Source: Berghia stephanieae
Lineage: Eukaryota > Mollusca > Gastropoda > Nudibranchia > Aeolidiidae
DNA length: 64,000 nucleotides
Reading direction: 5' to 3'
Assembly: GCA_034508935.3 (NCBI GenBank)
Contig: CM067450.1
Coordinates: forward strand, 2,189,857 to 2,253,856
Numbering within the stretch: the stretch's first letter is position 1; the number at the start of each line of letters is the position of its first letter. Under the pieces are notes generated by a model, which ran no database searches, had not been told where the DNA came from, and was given only the letters and a program-made list of their open reading frames with translations. Position numbers and translations under genes: made by a program. Shown here one piece after another: positions 22,463 to 33,245 of this stretch.

Positions 22463-25317
22463 TTGTCATTATTGTCAATTTTTATTTTCTATTTGTCGTT
22501 TTGCACTTTATTTCATCAAATTATCATTTTGAGTTTAGGACATCATGAGACTAATAGCTGTTAAGGAAGAGATTTTTGTTTTCCAAATTATATATGAATT
22601 ATTTGCGTTTAACTCGGAAATATTCATTGTGTCCTTCTGCCAAGTTGTCATAAACATATGCATATTTTAAAAAAGACACACATGCACACTTCTGCATACC
22701 ATGTCTACTTGAAAACAACCACTGACCATCTTGGAAAAGATTGTAGTCTTTGAACAAAATTAACAATTATTTATATTTCTCTCTCTTTTTTGTTTTTGTT
22801 TTTGTTTTATTTTTAAAAATGCAAATTACAAAAGAGGTTTCAAACGTTAAAGGGCGCTCTTTAAGACCCTAAATTGGAGAATTTTTAAGAACCTGGTGAG
22901 TAAGATGCAGCGTTTCAAGTCCGGTCGGTAAAGTATATGTAGGTCAGCTCTCTACTTCTTTCTCTCTATCTCGCTTTTTTTCTATTCATTCTTCTTTTTT
23001 AAAGCAGTCAAGTCTTTAATAAGTCCAATATTCATCTTTTGGTTGACATGTGTAGAACTGGGTGTGTGCGTGGTTTGGATTTCGTCTTTTCAAAACAAAA
23101 AGAAAATTTTATTTAATGAGCTATCCTTCCCTCCCAGATTGATGTTCAATTTGTCGTTTTGACCCATTTCCCTATTTGTTTTCACCTCACTTTTACCCAC
23201 GTCTGTTTGAAGTGGTCTAATACTAATATGAATAGGGGATCATTCATTGGTTTTAATCACTGCCATCAGTGGAAAGGGGAAGATTGATTCTGTTCTCCCG
23301 CTTTTGTTGTTTTTCTGTGGGGCTGATTTTCTTCTTGAGTATTTTTGTTCAGGGATTTTTTTTTCTCATTCTTACTCCTCAATACTCTGTCCTTTGCGAA
23401 GTCCCAGGTTTGAGAGTTTTTTGCCCAGATAAGGGTCATTTAAATCGATCGATATTTGACGGATGAGTTTTCTGGCCAAATTTTAAATTATGAGTTTTTC
23501 CAGAGTACGGCAGAATTGTGACAAGATGATGAGGATAATTCTATTTTTGGTGTTCTGTCCATCATTCTTCAATTGACCTTTGAGGTTCACCATTTTATCA
23601 TATTCTATATGATGGGATAGATGTATTTCTACTACGACCATTTCTGCTGCTTGTGTTCTTTGTTCAAACTTTTCTTTGATCATTTATTCTGGATCTTTCA
23701 TTTTTTTGGGGTTGTTTTTATTGCTTGTGCAGATCTGAGTGAGTGAATTCGATTTTCAAAAACCGCTGTTGTGGTCGTTGATGATGCTAGACTGTCAGTA
23801 TCATTAGATACGGAAACAAAAGACTCCAGACACAATTTGATTGAGTATTTTTTTCATCCTTTGATAAATTTCTTACAAGAATCCTACAAGACTCCCTTCT
23901 TTCTTCTACTTCGTCTTTCTACTTTCATCTCCTTCTTAACCCATAAAGATAAACATTCAAATTTAACATGTATATATTTTTCTTGTTTTCCTTTGCTCCC
24001 TTGATTATTTCATGCTTTGAATTTTCTGAAAAGTAAGCTCCCAGTTTTCCACAGACCTTCAAATATGAAAGGAACTGGGAGTTGATCAGGATGTTCAGAT
24101 ATTGATTTGTTTTGGCTTTTTGACAACTCCACTCATTGAAAATGAAAGAGAAATGGTTAAATCAAGGGGCTACTATTACTATGTGCAATATAATTAATTT
24201 GTCACTTTCATGTCTTATTGGCACTTCAAATGCGCTCTATTCAAGCTCATGAATACAAATGAAATTTTGTATTCATGGCTTCATTCAGCTTCAATTTATC
24301 GAGTTCTGGTTGGGGGTTGGTCAAATTTGATTCAAATAAAATTAAATGATTTTATTTATACCATTAAGGGGATTAAAATAGATTGCAACGTCAAGAATAT
24401 TGTCATGATTAAAGCATTTGAATTGCCAGTGCTATTACGAGATGTATTTTAGCTTACTTGATATTATCTAGTTGATTATAGTTTGTATGGATTGACATGC
24501 AAACTGTAATGTAGATTTTTTTTTAGCATAATATAATATAATGTAACGTATTCATAGCTGATGTTAGGGCAATCAGTGATTCACTCACTGTGTGTAAAAT
24601 CTGATAATGTTGAATTATGGATAAGGATGTATGTTAGGGATGTATATTAGGATGTTCTATTAGGATTATGGCCCGCCCAAACGTGAGTTGCGGGGCGGTG
24701 TTTTAGAATCTTTCAGAGAGCATGTATGCCCTTAAAGTCGGGTGAAATACGACCAACAGTCCCGGGGAAAAAGCCACATGGCGCCTCATTGCGTACACAA
24801 AAGGTTTTGAAAGAAAACAGGTATTTTTTTTTCAATAAACAAAATAAATGTAAAGTATAATTTTGAATTTTTATTATTTTTTTTTTTCAATAAACTTACT
24901 TTGTAAATTTCAATTGTGTATTGTGTTTTAAAAGCTGTAATGATTTATGAAATGAAATTTGTAATTCTTGCTCTATCATATTGGCACTCACATCATCTCC
25001 ATTATCATTGTAATCATCATCGTTTTTCTAAAATTGTAATTACCATCATGACCACCGCCATCATTTAATTAACCGTCTTCATCCGTCTGCTGCACACAGT
25101 GAAAGTCGTGAATGAGGATTTTTGTCAGAAATTGTATTCTCCTTTTTCCTGATCCTAAATCAGTTTTAGTCATTGTTCAAAGGACGGTGAAAAACGCTGC
25201 ACTGATGGATAAGTTTTTTAGTATGAAAAATTTGGACTAGAGAATTCTCAGTTCATTCTAAGAATAGGTGTCCTGACAAGACTATATGTTCAACTTATAA
25301 ACTAAGTCAATAAACAA

Positions 25318-25540
25318 CTGAACAAGTGTGTATGAAAGGTGCCAGACAAAGCAAGAAAAAAAAAATACAAGGAAAAAAACTATCCCAACTAGCACATCTG
25401 ACCAATAATCAGAAGGTCTAAGGTTCGATCCCCAGTCGAGGTCGACAGATTTTTTTTTCTTGTATTTTTCTTGCTTTGTCTGGCACCTTTCATACACACT
25501 TGTTCAGATCTTTATCTTACACCGGTGCCTGCTCCCTAAA
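25318..25540. mobile_element. tRNA-centred foldback element, family F1
   Basis: The left arm (25318-25371) and right arm (25459-25507) are near-perfect inverted repeats, carrying gaacaagtgtgtatgaaagg and its complement. Between them is a tRNA-like segment: catctgaccaataatcaga is an anticodon-arm-like hairpin and ggttcgatccc is a pol III B box. The right arm continues with a segment ending cggtgcctgctccc. Related left arms occur at 586-625 and 35626-35740. There is no obvious target duplication. It could be a SINE with inverted flanks or a foldback transposon carrying a tRNA-like core. Confidence 0.7.
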
Positions 25541-26021
25541 TTTTTGATTTGATCAACTAAGTCAATGGCCTTTTTTGGCATTGAGAAAAGAAGATTCTTG
25601 ATCAATAGAACAATTTCATAGAAAATAAATTCACGTCAAAATAAACAAACATGCAAATATAAAATCTCTGTAATTTGTTTTTTTATATTTATGAAAATCA
25701 AAAATCGAATGAAAGGATTCTAAAAGACAGTGCAGGAGAGAGCTGATAGAAACATCTTGAAAGTCAATGATAATCTCAACAAACTCAATCTTAGTTTAGC
25801 TTTTTGTTGTTGTTGGTTTGTTTTTTTGACAGAGAGAAATTAAAAACCTTTGTTTAGCTTTATTGTTAAATATTAGAATTCTGTTTCTGATATGAACTTC
25901 TTGCGACTTTCACTGGCAAAGTTTACATCATCAATGGCATAACATCATTTTCCTCACGATTCCCACCATCTCTTTTCCAAGCGAAAAACCAAAAACAATT
26001 TTCAGTGTCCTGGCATAGTTT

Positions 26022-26022
26022 G

Positions 26023-26084
<62 letters not shown>

Positions 26085-26150
26085 TTTCATCATCATATCA
26101 TCATCATCATCATCATCTCACATCTTCATCATCATCATCATCACATCATT
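26022..26150. repeat. (ATC)n microsatellite
   Basis: About 20 uninterrupted ATC units, then interrupted arrays. Confidence 0.96.
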
Positions 26151-26485
26151 CATTTTGCCCTCGATAATTTTGTACCTCAGCCTCGTCATCATCATCATTG
26201 GCTTCCACCTCTCCCATCTTTATCACCATTATCAATATTTTTTCAGGCATATATAACATACAGCATTATTTTAATTTTAAATTGCCTTTTTTCAGTCCTG
26301 TCCTACCTCCTCCTGTGTTTAGGTTGCTTGTTGATCTATTTCAGATCTTTTGAGTCTTATTTCCTGTACATTTCAAGATTTTAACATTTTAATTTCAAGT
26401 TCACTAATTTTTTGTTGGCTTTTTTTTTCTCTTTCTTTTCTTTTCTTCTTCTTCTTCTTTCGTTGGACTCTATACACTTGTGTAG

Positions 26486-26720
26486 GAAAATACCTTGGAG
26501 GATTTGAGAATGCTGAAAAAGGAGATCATTGACCTCCTGCAAGAGCAGCCGACCTTCCTCAACTCCAGGCCACAGGTTTACAGTGCTGACAGTCTGGAGG
26601 GTGGTTTTGACGGCCTGAAAACCGTGTTGGGTCAAAACCAGCGTAAGAAAGAGGCAATGCCCAAGTTGGTGTCGGACATGTTTGTGGCCACACGGTCCAC
26701 CAAGTCCCTGGATATGCTTG
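26486..26720 (+). CDS. Gene 2 exon A (coiled-coil-like segment)
   Basis: This is the first identified exon of a nine-exon, 424-residue C-terminal reading. The acceptor is preceded by a long pyrimidine tract and ends tgtgtag at 26485; the donor is GTGAGT at 26721. It starts in phase 0 with ENTLEDLRMLKKEIIDLLQE, a short amphipathic helix that could form a coiled coil, and ends one base into a codon. The strong acceptor argues that coding exons lie upstream, but none was found in the preceding 15 kb. The Met at 26510 could be a start if upstream exons are untranslated. No family recognised. Confidence 0.82.
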
Positions 26721-27177
26721 GTGAGTGGCCTTTCTCTCTCTCTCTAGTCACGACGTTGGAATTTATTCATTCTTCTTATTTTTTCCTTTTTTAAAAATTA
26801 AATTTGGGTTTTTGAGAAAGGAGATGGAGATGCAGATTTTTCCAGATTTGATGTTGTGATTAAAAAATTAATTTTTTTAAAAACTATTTTTATTTTCGAA
26901 AAAGAAAATGTAATTGCCTGAAAATACATGTTCTTATTCTCGTGTGAATTTAATGAAAGAAAAAAAAATGTTATAAATCAGTTTGAGGAAGATATTTAAG
27001 AATAATTTTTGAAAACTCTATAAGATCTCGGATTTTTATTTTCCTAATGAGCCTTGTTTGAATGAGAATTGAGATATCTGTTTAGGATTGTTACTGCATA
27101 GCAACTCTGAGCATCATAAATAGATATTGGAGCTACATAAATTGTTCCATTACATTTACATTTTTTAAAAATTAAAA

Positions 27178-27474
27178 AATTGAGCTTTTATATAGCGCAA
27201 TATCCACTAAAGGCTTTACAAGGTGTCTCTGGCCAACAGCAACATTTAACATATAGGATGGGACATGCCGCTTTTTAGGCGATATTACAATTTCTTTTTC
27301 GGATTGAGACAATGCTGTTAACTGCCAGGTACTCATTTTACACCTGAGTACGGTCAGAGAATGTGAGTAAAGAGCCTTCTCCAAGGACTCAACTATGCGC
27401 CGAGCGAGGCTGGAATCCAAGACTTTCCGATCCGAAAGCGAATGTCGTTCCATAAGGCCAAATAGACCACATTC
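27178..27474 (-). mobile_element. SINE-like repeat, family S1
   Basis: Minus-strand copy with tail at 27178 (tatatagcgcaatatccac) and tRNA-like head near 27470. It lies head to head with the plus copy at 27563. Confidence 0.82.
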
Positions 27475-27562
27475 ATGAATATGAAAATATGTGAGTTTTC
27501 ATTCTTTGAAAAAAATTATAGAATGTAAAAACAACCGCTAGTAGAGTTAAGTTACTGGCCAT

Positions 27563-27870
27563 ATGTGCGGCTATGTGGTCTTGTGGTATGACACTCGCTT
27601 TCGGATCAGAAGGTCCTGGGTTCGAGCCTCGCTCAGCGCACAGTTGAGTCCTTGGAAAAGGCTCACATTCTCTCACCGTACTCAGGTGTAAAATAAGTAC
27701 CTGGCTGTTGATTGTGTTATCTCTGTCCGAAAAAAAATTGTAATATCACCTGACGGGCGTCATTTTTCCATCTGCATGTTAGTGTTGCTGTTGGTCAGGG
27801 ACCCCTTGTAAAGCGCTTTGAGAACATTTAGTGGTTATTGCGCTATATAATATAAAAGCTGAATTATTTT
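27563..27870 (+). mobile_element. SINE-like repeat, family S1 (best head)
   Basis: The head reads gcggctatgtggtcttgtgg and contains a B box GGTTCGAGCC. The tail aagcgctttgagaac...ttgcgctatataa is well preserved, so this is one of the most complete copies. Confidence 0.88.
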
Positions 27871-27929
27871 TATATTTTATATTAATATAGCCCATTATTT
27901 TTATCCTCAAAACTTATCTCCTCTGTATA

Positions 27930-28173
27930 GGGAATGAGATTAGCGGAAGAGTAGCGTCCCTTGATTGGACGTCACCTTACAGAGAGAACGTCAATTTGGT
28001 TTTGTGCATGCATCTCTCTCGTCCCCGCTTTCGGTGAAGTGTCTCATGCCGCTTTCACCGGAAGCGAGGACGAGAGACGCTTGCGCACAACCAACATGAT
28101 GTTCTCTCTCTAATAACTTTTCCGCCAGTGACGTCCAATCAAGGGACGCTACTCTTCCGCTAATCTCATTCCC
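27930..28173. mobile_element. Foldback MITE (TA target site) abutting exon B
   Basis: The terminal 44 bases (27930-27973, starting GGGAATGAGATTAGCGG) are the exact reverse complement of 28130-28173. The inner sequence also pairs across most of its length, so the 244-base element is one long palindrome centred near 28050. TA flanks both ends (27928-27929, 28174-28175), as in Tc1/mariner-type MITEs. It lies in the gene 2 intron and ends 23 bases before exon B. The right arm holds CTAAT (28160-28164), a branch-point match. Confidence 0.88.
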
Positions 28174-28196
28174 TATCTACTTCCTACCTCCATCAG

Positions 28197-28378
28197 CCTA
28201 TCCACCTGAGTGTCCAAAATCGGAGATGTCCCGGGTTGTATTGCAGACACCTCCTCCACCGGCAGTGGAATACACACTTCAACAAGGCTGCCCTGTCGCC
28301 ATGAATGTGACCACACAGAATTACTCACCTTCTTGTGTCTCCATGGCTTCTCCCACTCGAGGCATCACTTCCTCTGTC
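28197..28378 (+). CDS. Gene 2 exon B
   Basis: The acceptor ctacctccatcag ends at 28196. The first two bases (cc) complete a GCC codon with the last base of exon A. It reads YPPECPKSEMSRVVLQTPPPPAV onward to TRGITSSV and ends in phase 0 at a GTAAGA donor. Pro- and Ser/Thr-rich, probably disordered. A second in-frame-looking acceptor (attgcag, ending 28248) would skip the first 52 bases and break the phase. Confidence 0.8.
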
Positions 28379-28458
28379 GTAAGAGTCTTACTTTAAAAAA
28401 ACAAAAAATAAAACAAATTATGTGTGGGTGTGGGATACCAAGAACAAAAAAAAAAAAA

Positions 28459-28608
28459 AGTACTCATTTTACACCTGAGTACGGAGAGAGAATGTGAGTC
28501 TAAAGATCCTTTTCCAAAGACTCAACTATGGGCCGAGCGAGGCTCGAACCCAGCCCAGGACCTTTCTGTCCGAAAGCGAGTGTCATACCACAAGACCACA
28601 TAGCCGCA
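28459..28608 (-). mobile_element. SINE-like repeat, family S1, head fragment
   Basis: Only the 5' half is present: tRNA-like head (B box ggttcgagcc on minus) and the ctcacattctctc segment, stopping at an A run. Confidence 0.8.
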
Positions 28609-28850
28609 CGAAGGCATTAAGGGACCAAATGTGTCAGTGTTAGTCATTTACAACTCTGCTGTTCAATGGGAAAATGGCTTTGTTGATTTTGGTCTCAAAG
28701 CTTTTCATTCTCGTGTCAATGGATTGAAATGGTCACCACTTGTAGGACATTACCAATAAAATGTCATTCCTTTTGGCCAGATAAGTTGGAACATCATATT
28801 TGAGACATGAAAGTGCGACAAAAGGCAAAAACCTTATAAATGGGAGACAA

Positions 28851-30634
28851 TCGAATCTATTGATAAATGAGGTTACACATCGAACTATTGATAAATGAGG
28901 TTACACATCGAATCTATTGATAAATAAGGTCACATCGAATCTATTGATAAATGAGGTTACACATCGAACCTATTGATAAATGAGGTTACACATCGAATCT
29001 ATTGATAAATGGGTTACACATCGAATCTATTGATAAATGATGTTACACATCGAATCTATTGATAAATGGGGTTACACATCAAACCTATTGATAAATGAGG
29101 TTACACATCAAACCTATTGATAAATGAGGTTACACATCGAATCTATTGATAAATGAGGTTACACATCGAATCTATTGATAAATGAGGTTACACATCGAAT
29201 CTATTGATAAATGAGGTTACACATCAAACCTATTGATAAATGAGGTTACACATCGAATCTATTGATATATGAGGTTACACATCAAACCTATTGATAAATG
29301 AGGTTACACATCGAATCTATTGATAAATGAGGTTACACATCGAATCTATTGATAAATGAGGTTACACATCTAATCTATTGATAAATGAGGTCACATCGAA
29401 TCTATTGATAAATGAGGTTACACATCGAATCTATTGATAAATGAGGTTACACATCGAATCTATTGATAAATGAGGTTACACATCGAATCTATTGATATAT
29501 GAGGTTACACATCGAATCTATTGATAAATGAGGTTACACATCGAATCTATTGATAAATGAGGTTATGCATCGAATCTATTGATAAATGAGGTCACATCGA
29601 ATCTATTGATAAATGAGGTTACACATCGAATCTATTGATAAATGAGGCCACATCGAATCTATTGATAAATGAGGTTACACATCGAATCTATTGATAAATG
29701 AGGTCACATCGAATCTATTGATAAATGAGGTTACACATCGAATCTATTGATAAATGAGGTTACACATCGAATCTATTGATAAATGAGGTTACACATCGAA
29801 TCTATTGATAAATGAGGTTACACATCGAATCTATTGATAAATGAGGTTACACATCGAATCTATTGATAAATGAGGTTACACATCAAATCTATTGATAAAT
29901 GAGGTTACACATCAAATCTATTGATAAATGAGGTTACACATCGAATCTATTGATAAATGAGGTTACACATCGAATCTATTGATAAATGAGGTTACACATC
30001 GAACCTATTGATAAATGAGGTTATGCATTGAATCTATTGATAAATGAGGTTACACATCGAATCTATTGATAAATGAGGTTACACATCAAATCTATTGATA
30101 AATGAGGTTATGCATCGAATCTATTGATAAATGAGGTTACACATCAAATCTATTGATAAATGAGGTTACACATCTAATCTATTGATAAATGAGGTTACAC
30201 ATCGAATCTATTGATAAATGAGGTTACACATCAAATCTATTGATAAATGAGGTTACACATCAAACCTATTGATAAATGAGGTTACACATCGAATCTATTG
30301 ATAAATGAGGTTACACATCAAATCTATTGATATATGAGGTTACACATCAAATCTATTGATATATGAGGTTACACATCGAATCTATTGATAAATGAGGTTA
30401 CACATCAAATCTATTGATAAATGAGGTTACACATCAAATCTATTGATAAATGAGGTTACACATCAAATCTATTGATAAATGAGGTTACACATCAAATCTA
30501 TTGATAAATGAGGTTACACATCAAATCTATTGATAAATGAGGTTACACATCAAATCTATTGATAAATGAGGTTACACATCAAACCTATTGATAAATGAGG
30601 TTACACATCGAATCTATTGATAAATGAAGTTACA
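28851..30634. repeat. 29-base minisatellite in gene 2 intron, about 61 units
   Basis: The unit is tctattgataaatgaggttacacatcgaa. Common variants are catcaaa, catctaa, ccta for tcta, a 26-base form lacking 'aca' (gaggtcacatcgaa), gatatatgag and gttatgcat. The cgaat form dominates the first two thirds and the caaat form dominates 30300-30590, pointing to local amplification. Confidence 0.96.
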
Positions 30635-31026
30635 GTTTTTGGACAAATTGAAAAAAAAAAGCTAATTGTCATTTTCTAGCTGATCAATATGTCACAAACA
30701 TTATGTCTTGATTTGTGGTAATGTATTGTTGTAGTTATAGTAGGAGTCAATTGCTAAACTCCTAAAAGAGTTGACTCAAGAAATATTGAACTCAAATGAA
30801 CAAGATACAATAATATGGGATATTTCCACACCTTCAACTCAAATACATTTTATTGCTTTACACAGATTTTTGGGGGCTCAAATTCGGATTTTTGTCTCCA
30901 GATTTGCGTTTTTAAAGTTAAATTTTAGATCACAATTAGAGAAAATGTGATTGTTTGACCCAGAAATAAATATATGTTCAAATTGAATGACTCTAAAACA
31001 ATTTTAAACATCCTCTGTTGTTCCAG

Positions 31027-31136
31027 GGTGGTAACACACTGTACAACTCCCTGGGCAGTTCCTTTGATATTGCCAGCAGTTTGTCCAACTTCACTGCCAG
31101 ATCTAGCCACTCCTATCCCGACACAGAGTTCAGCAG
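31027..31136 (+). CDS. Gene 2 exon C
   Basis: Acceptor gttgttccag, phase 0 start at GGNTLYNSLGSSFDIASSLS, donor GTGAGT at 31137, phase 2 end. Ser/Asn-rich. Confidence 0.82.
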
Positions 31137-31220
31137 GTGAGTTGATGAATTTTGTTGTCTGTAAACGCTAATGAAAGAAACACTCCACTTCTGACACAGA
31201 AAACAAGCTCTTAATTCATA

Positions 31221-31502
31221 ATTGAGCTTTTCCACTAGACATGCTCAAAGCGCTTTACAAGGGGTCCCAAGCCAACAGCAACACTTAACATACAGGACAA
31301 GACATGACACCTGTTAGGCGTTTTTACAATATTTTTTGTAAACAACACTGTTAACAACCTTTTACACCTGAGTACAGTGAGAGAATGTGAGTAAAGAGCC
31401 TTTTTCAAGGACTCAACTTTGCACTGCTTAGACAAGGATTTGAACCCTTTATCTTCTGATCCGAAGGAGTGTGTCATACCACAAGACCACATAGCAGCAC
31501 TT
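31221..31502 (-). mobile_element. SINE-like repeat, family S1
   Basis: Full-length, somewhat diverged copy in the intron between exons C and D. The tail is at 31221 and the head (catagcagcac) at 31502. Confidence 0.78.
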
Positions 31503-31609
31503 CCATAAAGGTAGTTTGAAAACAGTGTCCTTCTAAATCCTACCAACAGCTTTCAATACAATTTGTAAATCAACTTATGAAAAAACATTTTTTTTCTCTT
31601 CTAAAATAG

Positions 31610-31742
31610 TTTCCCCACAGATGATGATGACGAGGAAATGCTAATCCCATTTGAGCACACAGTTGTGTCCAAGTTTGGGCCGATCTCCCGCATGGCTAGG
31701 GCTAAAACAAACAATTGTGCTCCAGTACAAGTGACCGCTGAT
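31610..31742 (+). CDS. Gene 2 exon D
   Basis: Two acceptors are 11 bases apart (AG ending 31609 and 31620). Only the upstream one keeps the frame: the AG carried from exon C plus T makes Ser, then FPTDDDDEEMLIPFEH. The downstream one gives an immediate TGA. An acidic run (DDDDEE) precedes a conserved-looking block, TVVSKFGPISRMARAK. The donor is GTGAGT; ends phase 0. Confidence 0.78.
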
Positions 31743-32180
31743 GTGAGTTGGCTCATTATTATTCTGGGGTTTGTTTGTTTTTGTTTTTTGTTTTTTTTAT
31801 TTCTCTCTTTTAAAATTAAATTTCATTTTTACTTTTTAAAACTGATGTGAGATTTGATTAATCATTGTATAAGTATTTTCATTGATTTTCATGTAAATTT
31901 TTGTTGAAATCAAATCTGAAAGACAAAAGTCAAATCTGCCCATCAAAATATCTGTATTTACACATTGAATATAAAATATATAAAACGGGCAGGTTTGTGT
32001 TTGCAGTACAGGATGTCTGATGTTAGATTTTGATAAGGAATCCTGGTGCTACTTTACGTCAACCATTTCCCCTACTTTTTAAACTCTTATTTTTCAAAAA
32101 TTGAACATATAGAATTTGTATATATTGCCCACGACAGATTAAGAAACATTAAAAAAAATGTGACCCTTTCCCATCCACAG

Positions 32181-32335
32181 TCCAGCAAGAAAATGACCCC
32201 AGTGCTGGCGGTGACCCCAATGGAGAGACCAGTCCCCATCGCCATGCCAGTGTCCAGTCGGTTTGGATCATGTCGAGACCAGATTCTGGAGCCGTCTGTC
32301 AAACCGACTCCAACGGAAGCTCCGTCTGTTTGGCA
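32181..32335 (+). CDS. Gene 2 exon E
   Basis: Acceptor cccatccacag, donor GTAAGT. In phase with both neighbours it reads SSKKMTPVLAVTPMERPVP...EAPSVWQ. A second frame is also fully open (QQENDPSAGGDPNGETSPH), but it would not fit the phase of exon D and would stop in exon F. The phase-consistent frame is therefore preferred, and the dual opening is noted. Confidence 0.75.
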
Positions 32336-32370
32336 GTAAGTGGATGATTTCCATTTATTTTTAATGTTAG

Positions 32371-32870
32371 CCTCCCATAGGGGGCAGGGTGGCACTTACT
32401 GTGTCTTCTATTCCCTTATAGTTGTTTTCCAATTTGCTTTGTCTTTGTCTTGGAATGAGATTACTTGGTTTTGTTCTGGCCCTGGCCGAAGTCCTGGCTG
32501 GGAGGGAAACAGTCAAATGCATAGTTATTGTTTTGGGAGATAATATTTTATTTCCTTGTAAATCATTTCTCTGTTATGTATTATTATATTTGCTATTTTT
32601 GTATAATGTAAGCATTTGAGTGTATTCCTCTTTGTTGGATTTTGTGTTTGTGTCCGGATGAGACTTATAGGTGATCTCAAACAAAGTACACTGATAGCGT
32701 GCTCTTGGAATCTACATCTGATCCCTATTTGTTCCCAGTTCCCCTTTGTCTAACTTTCTTTTGGGTGCTTTAATTGTAATTCTATAACTTTTTACTATCC
32801 CATTTTCTTCCTTTTTACTGGCGCTGATATGACCTAAATGTGTTGCAAGCGCCGTAAAATCCTTAAAAAC
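32371..32870 (+). mobile_element. Rep-A copy (complete)
   Basis: Rep-A is a ~500-base repeat. In this orientation it begins cctcccatag.gggcaggg and ends ttgcaagcgccgtaaaa.cc. Both ends form hairpins. No protein is encoded: the shared ORF (GRETVKCIVIVLGD) is open in only some copies. Lies in the gene 2 intron after exon E. Confidence 0.85.
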
Positions 32871-32950
32871 AAAAACAAACATTTAATGTTAGTCGTTATT
32901 GTCAGAGTATTTCAATAGTTTTAGAGAGATTCCATTATCTAGACAAATAG

Positions 32951-33245
32951 CAGTGCTGATGGTTTTCCTCAGATCCGCGGAAATCCGCGATTTTGGAGTC
33001 CAGAGGAGGAATTTCCTCCTTTTAAAAATTAAATTTTCTCTTAACAATGTGCTAGCAATGAGAGAGCTGATGTGTGGTGGAACACACAGGTGCAGTTTCC
33101 CACTCTCCAGAAGATAGCTAGAGTATCAATGATAGTCTATCATCTCAATTGCTCTAAAAGTGGGGTTTAGTGCAGTAAAAATGGGGCTTAAAGGCAATTG
33201 TTCAACATTTTCCTACTTTTTCACCTTTTGTCACCATCAGGACTG
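32951..33245. mobile_element. Short-TIR MITE, copy 1
   Basis: It starts CAGTGCTGATGG and ends CCATCAGGACTG, inverted ends with one mismatch. AAATAG flanks both sides. About 85-90% like copy 2 at 35111. The CAGTG terminus resembles hAT elements, but the duplication looks six bases long, so the superfamily is open. Confidence 0.8.

Larger units (their letters stand above)
17100..26485. other. Long gene-poor stretch between gene 1 and gene 2
   Basis: Apart from the repeats listed separately, no supported exon was found. Short ORFs here lack paired splice sites or recognisable protein sequence. Upstream exons of gene 2, if any, are not identified. A GC-richer island at about 24670-24810 holds no gene I recognise. 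Confidence 0.4.

Noticed and set aside
27563-27640. Possible functional tRNA-Glu gene
   Set aside because: Only A- and B-box resemblance; the arms do not pair as a full cloverleaf and the sequence recurs as the head of a SINE family.
28851-30634. Regular ~29-base repeats resembling a CRISPR array
   Set aside because: Units are contiguous with no unique spacers and lie in an animal intron; it is a minisatellite.
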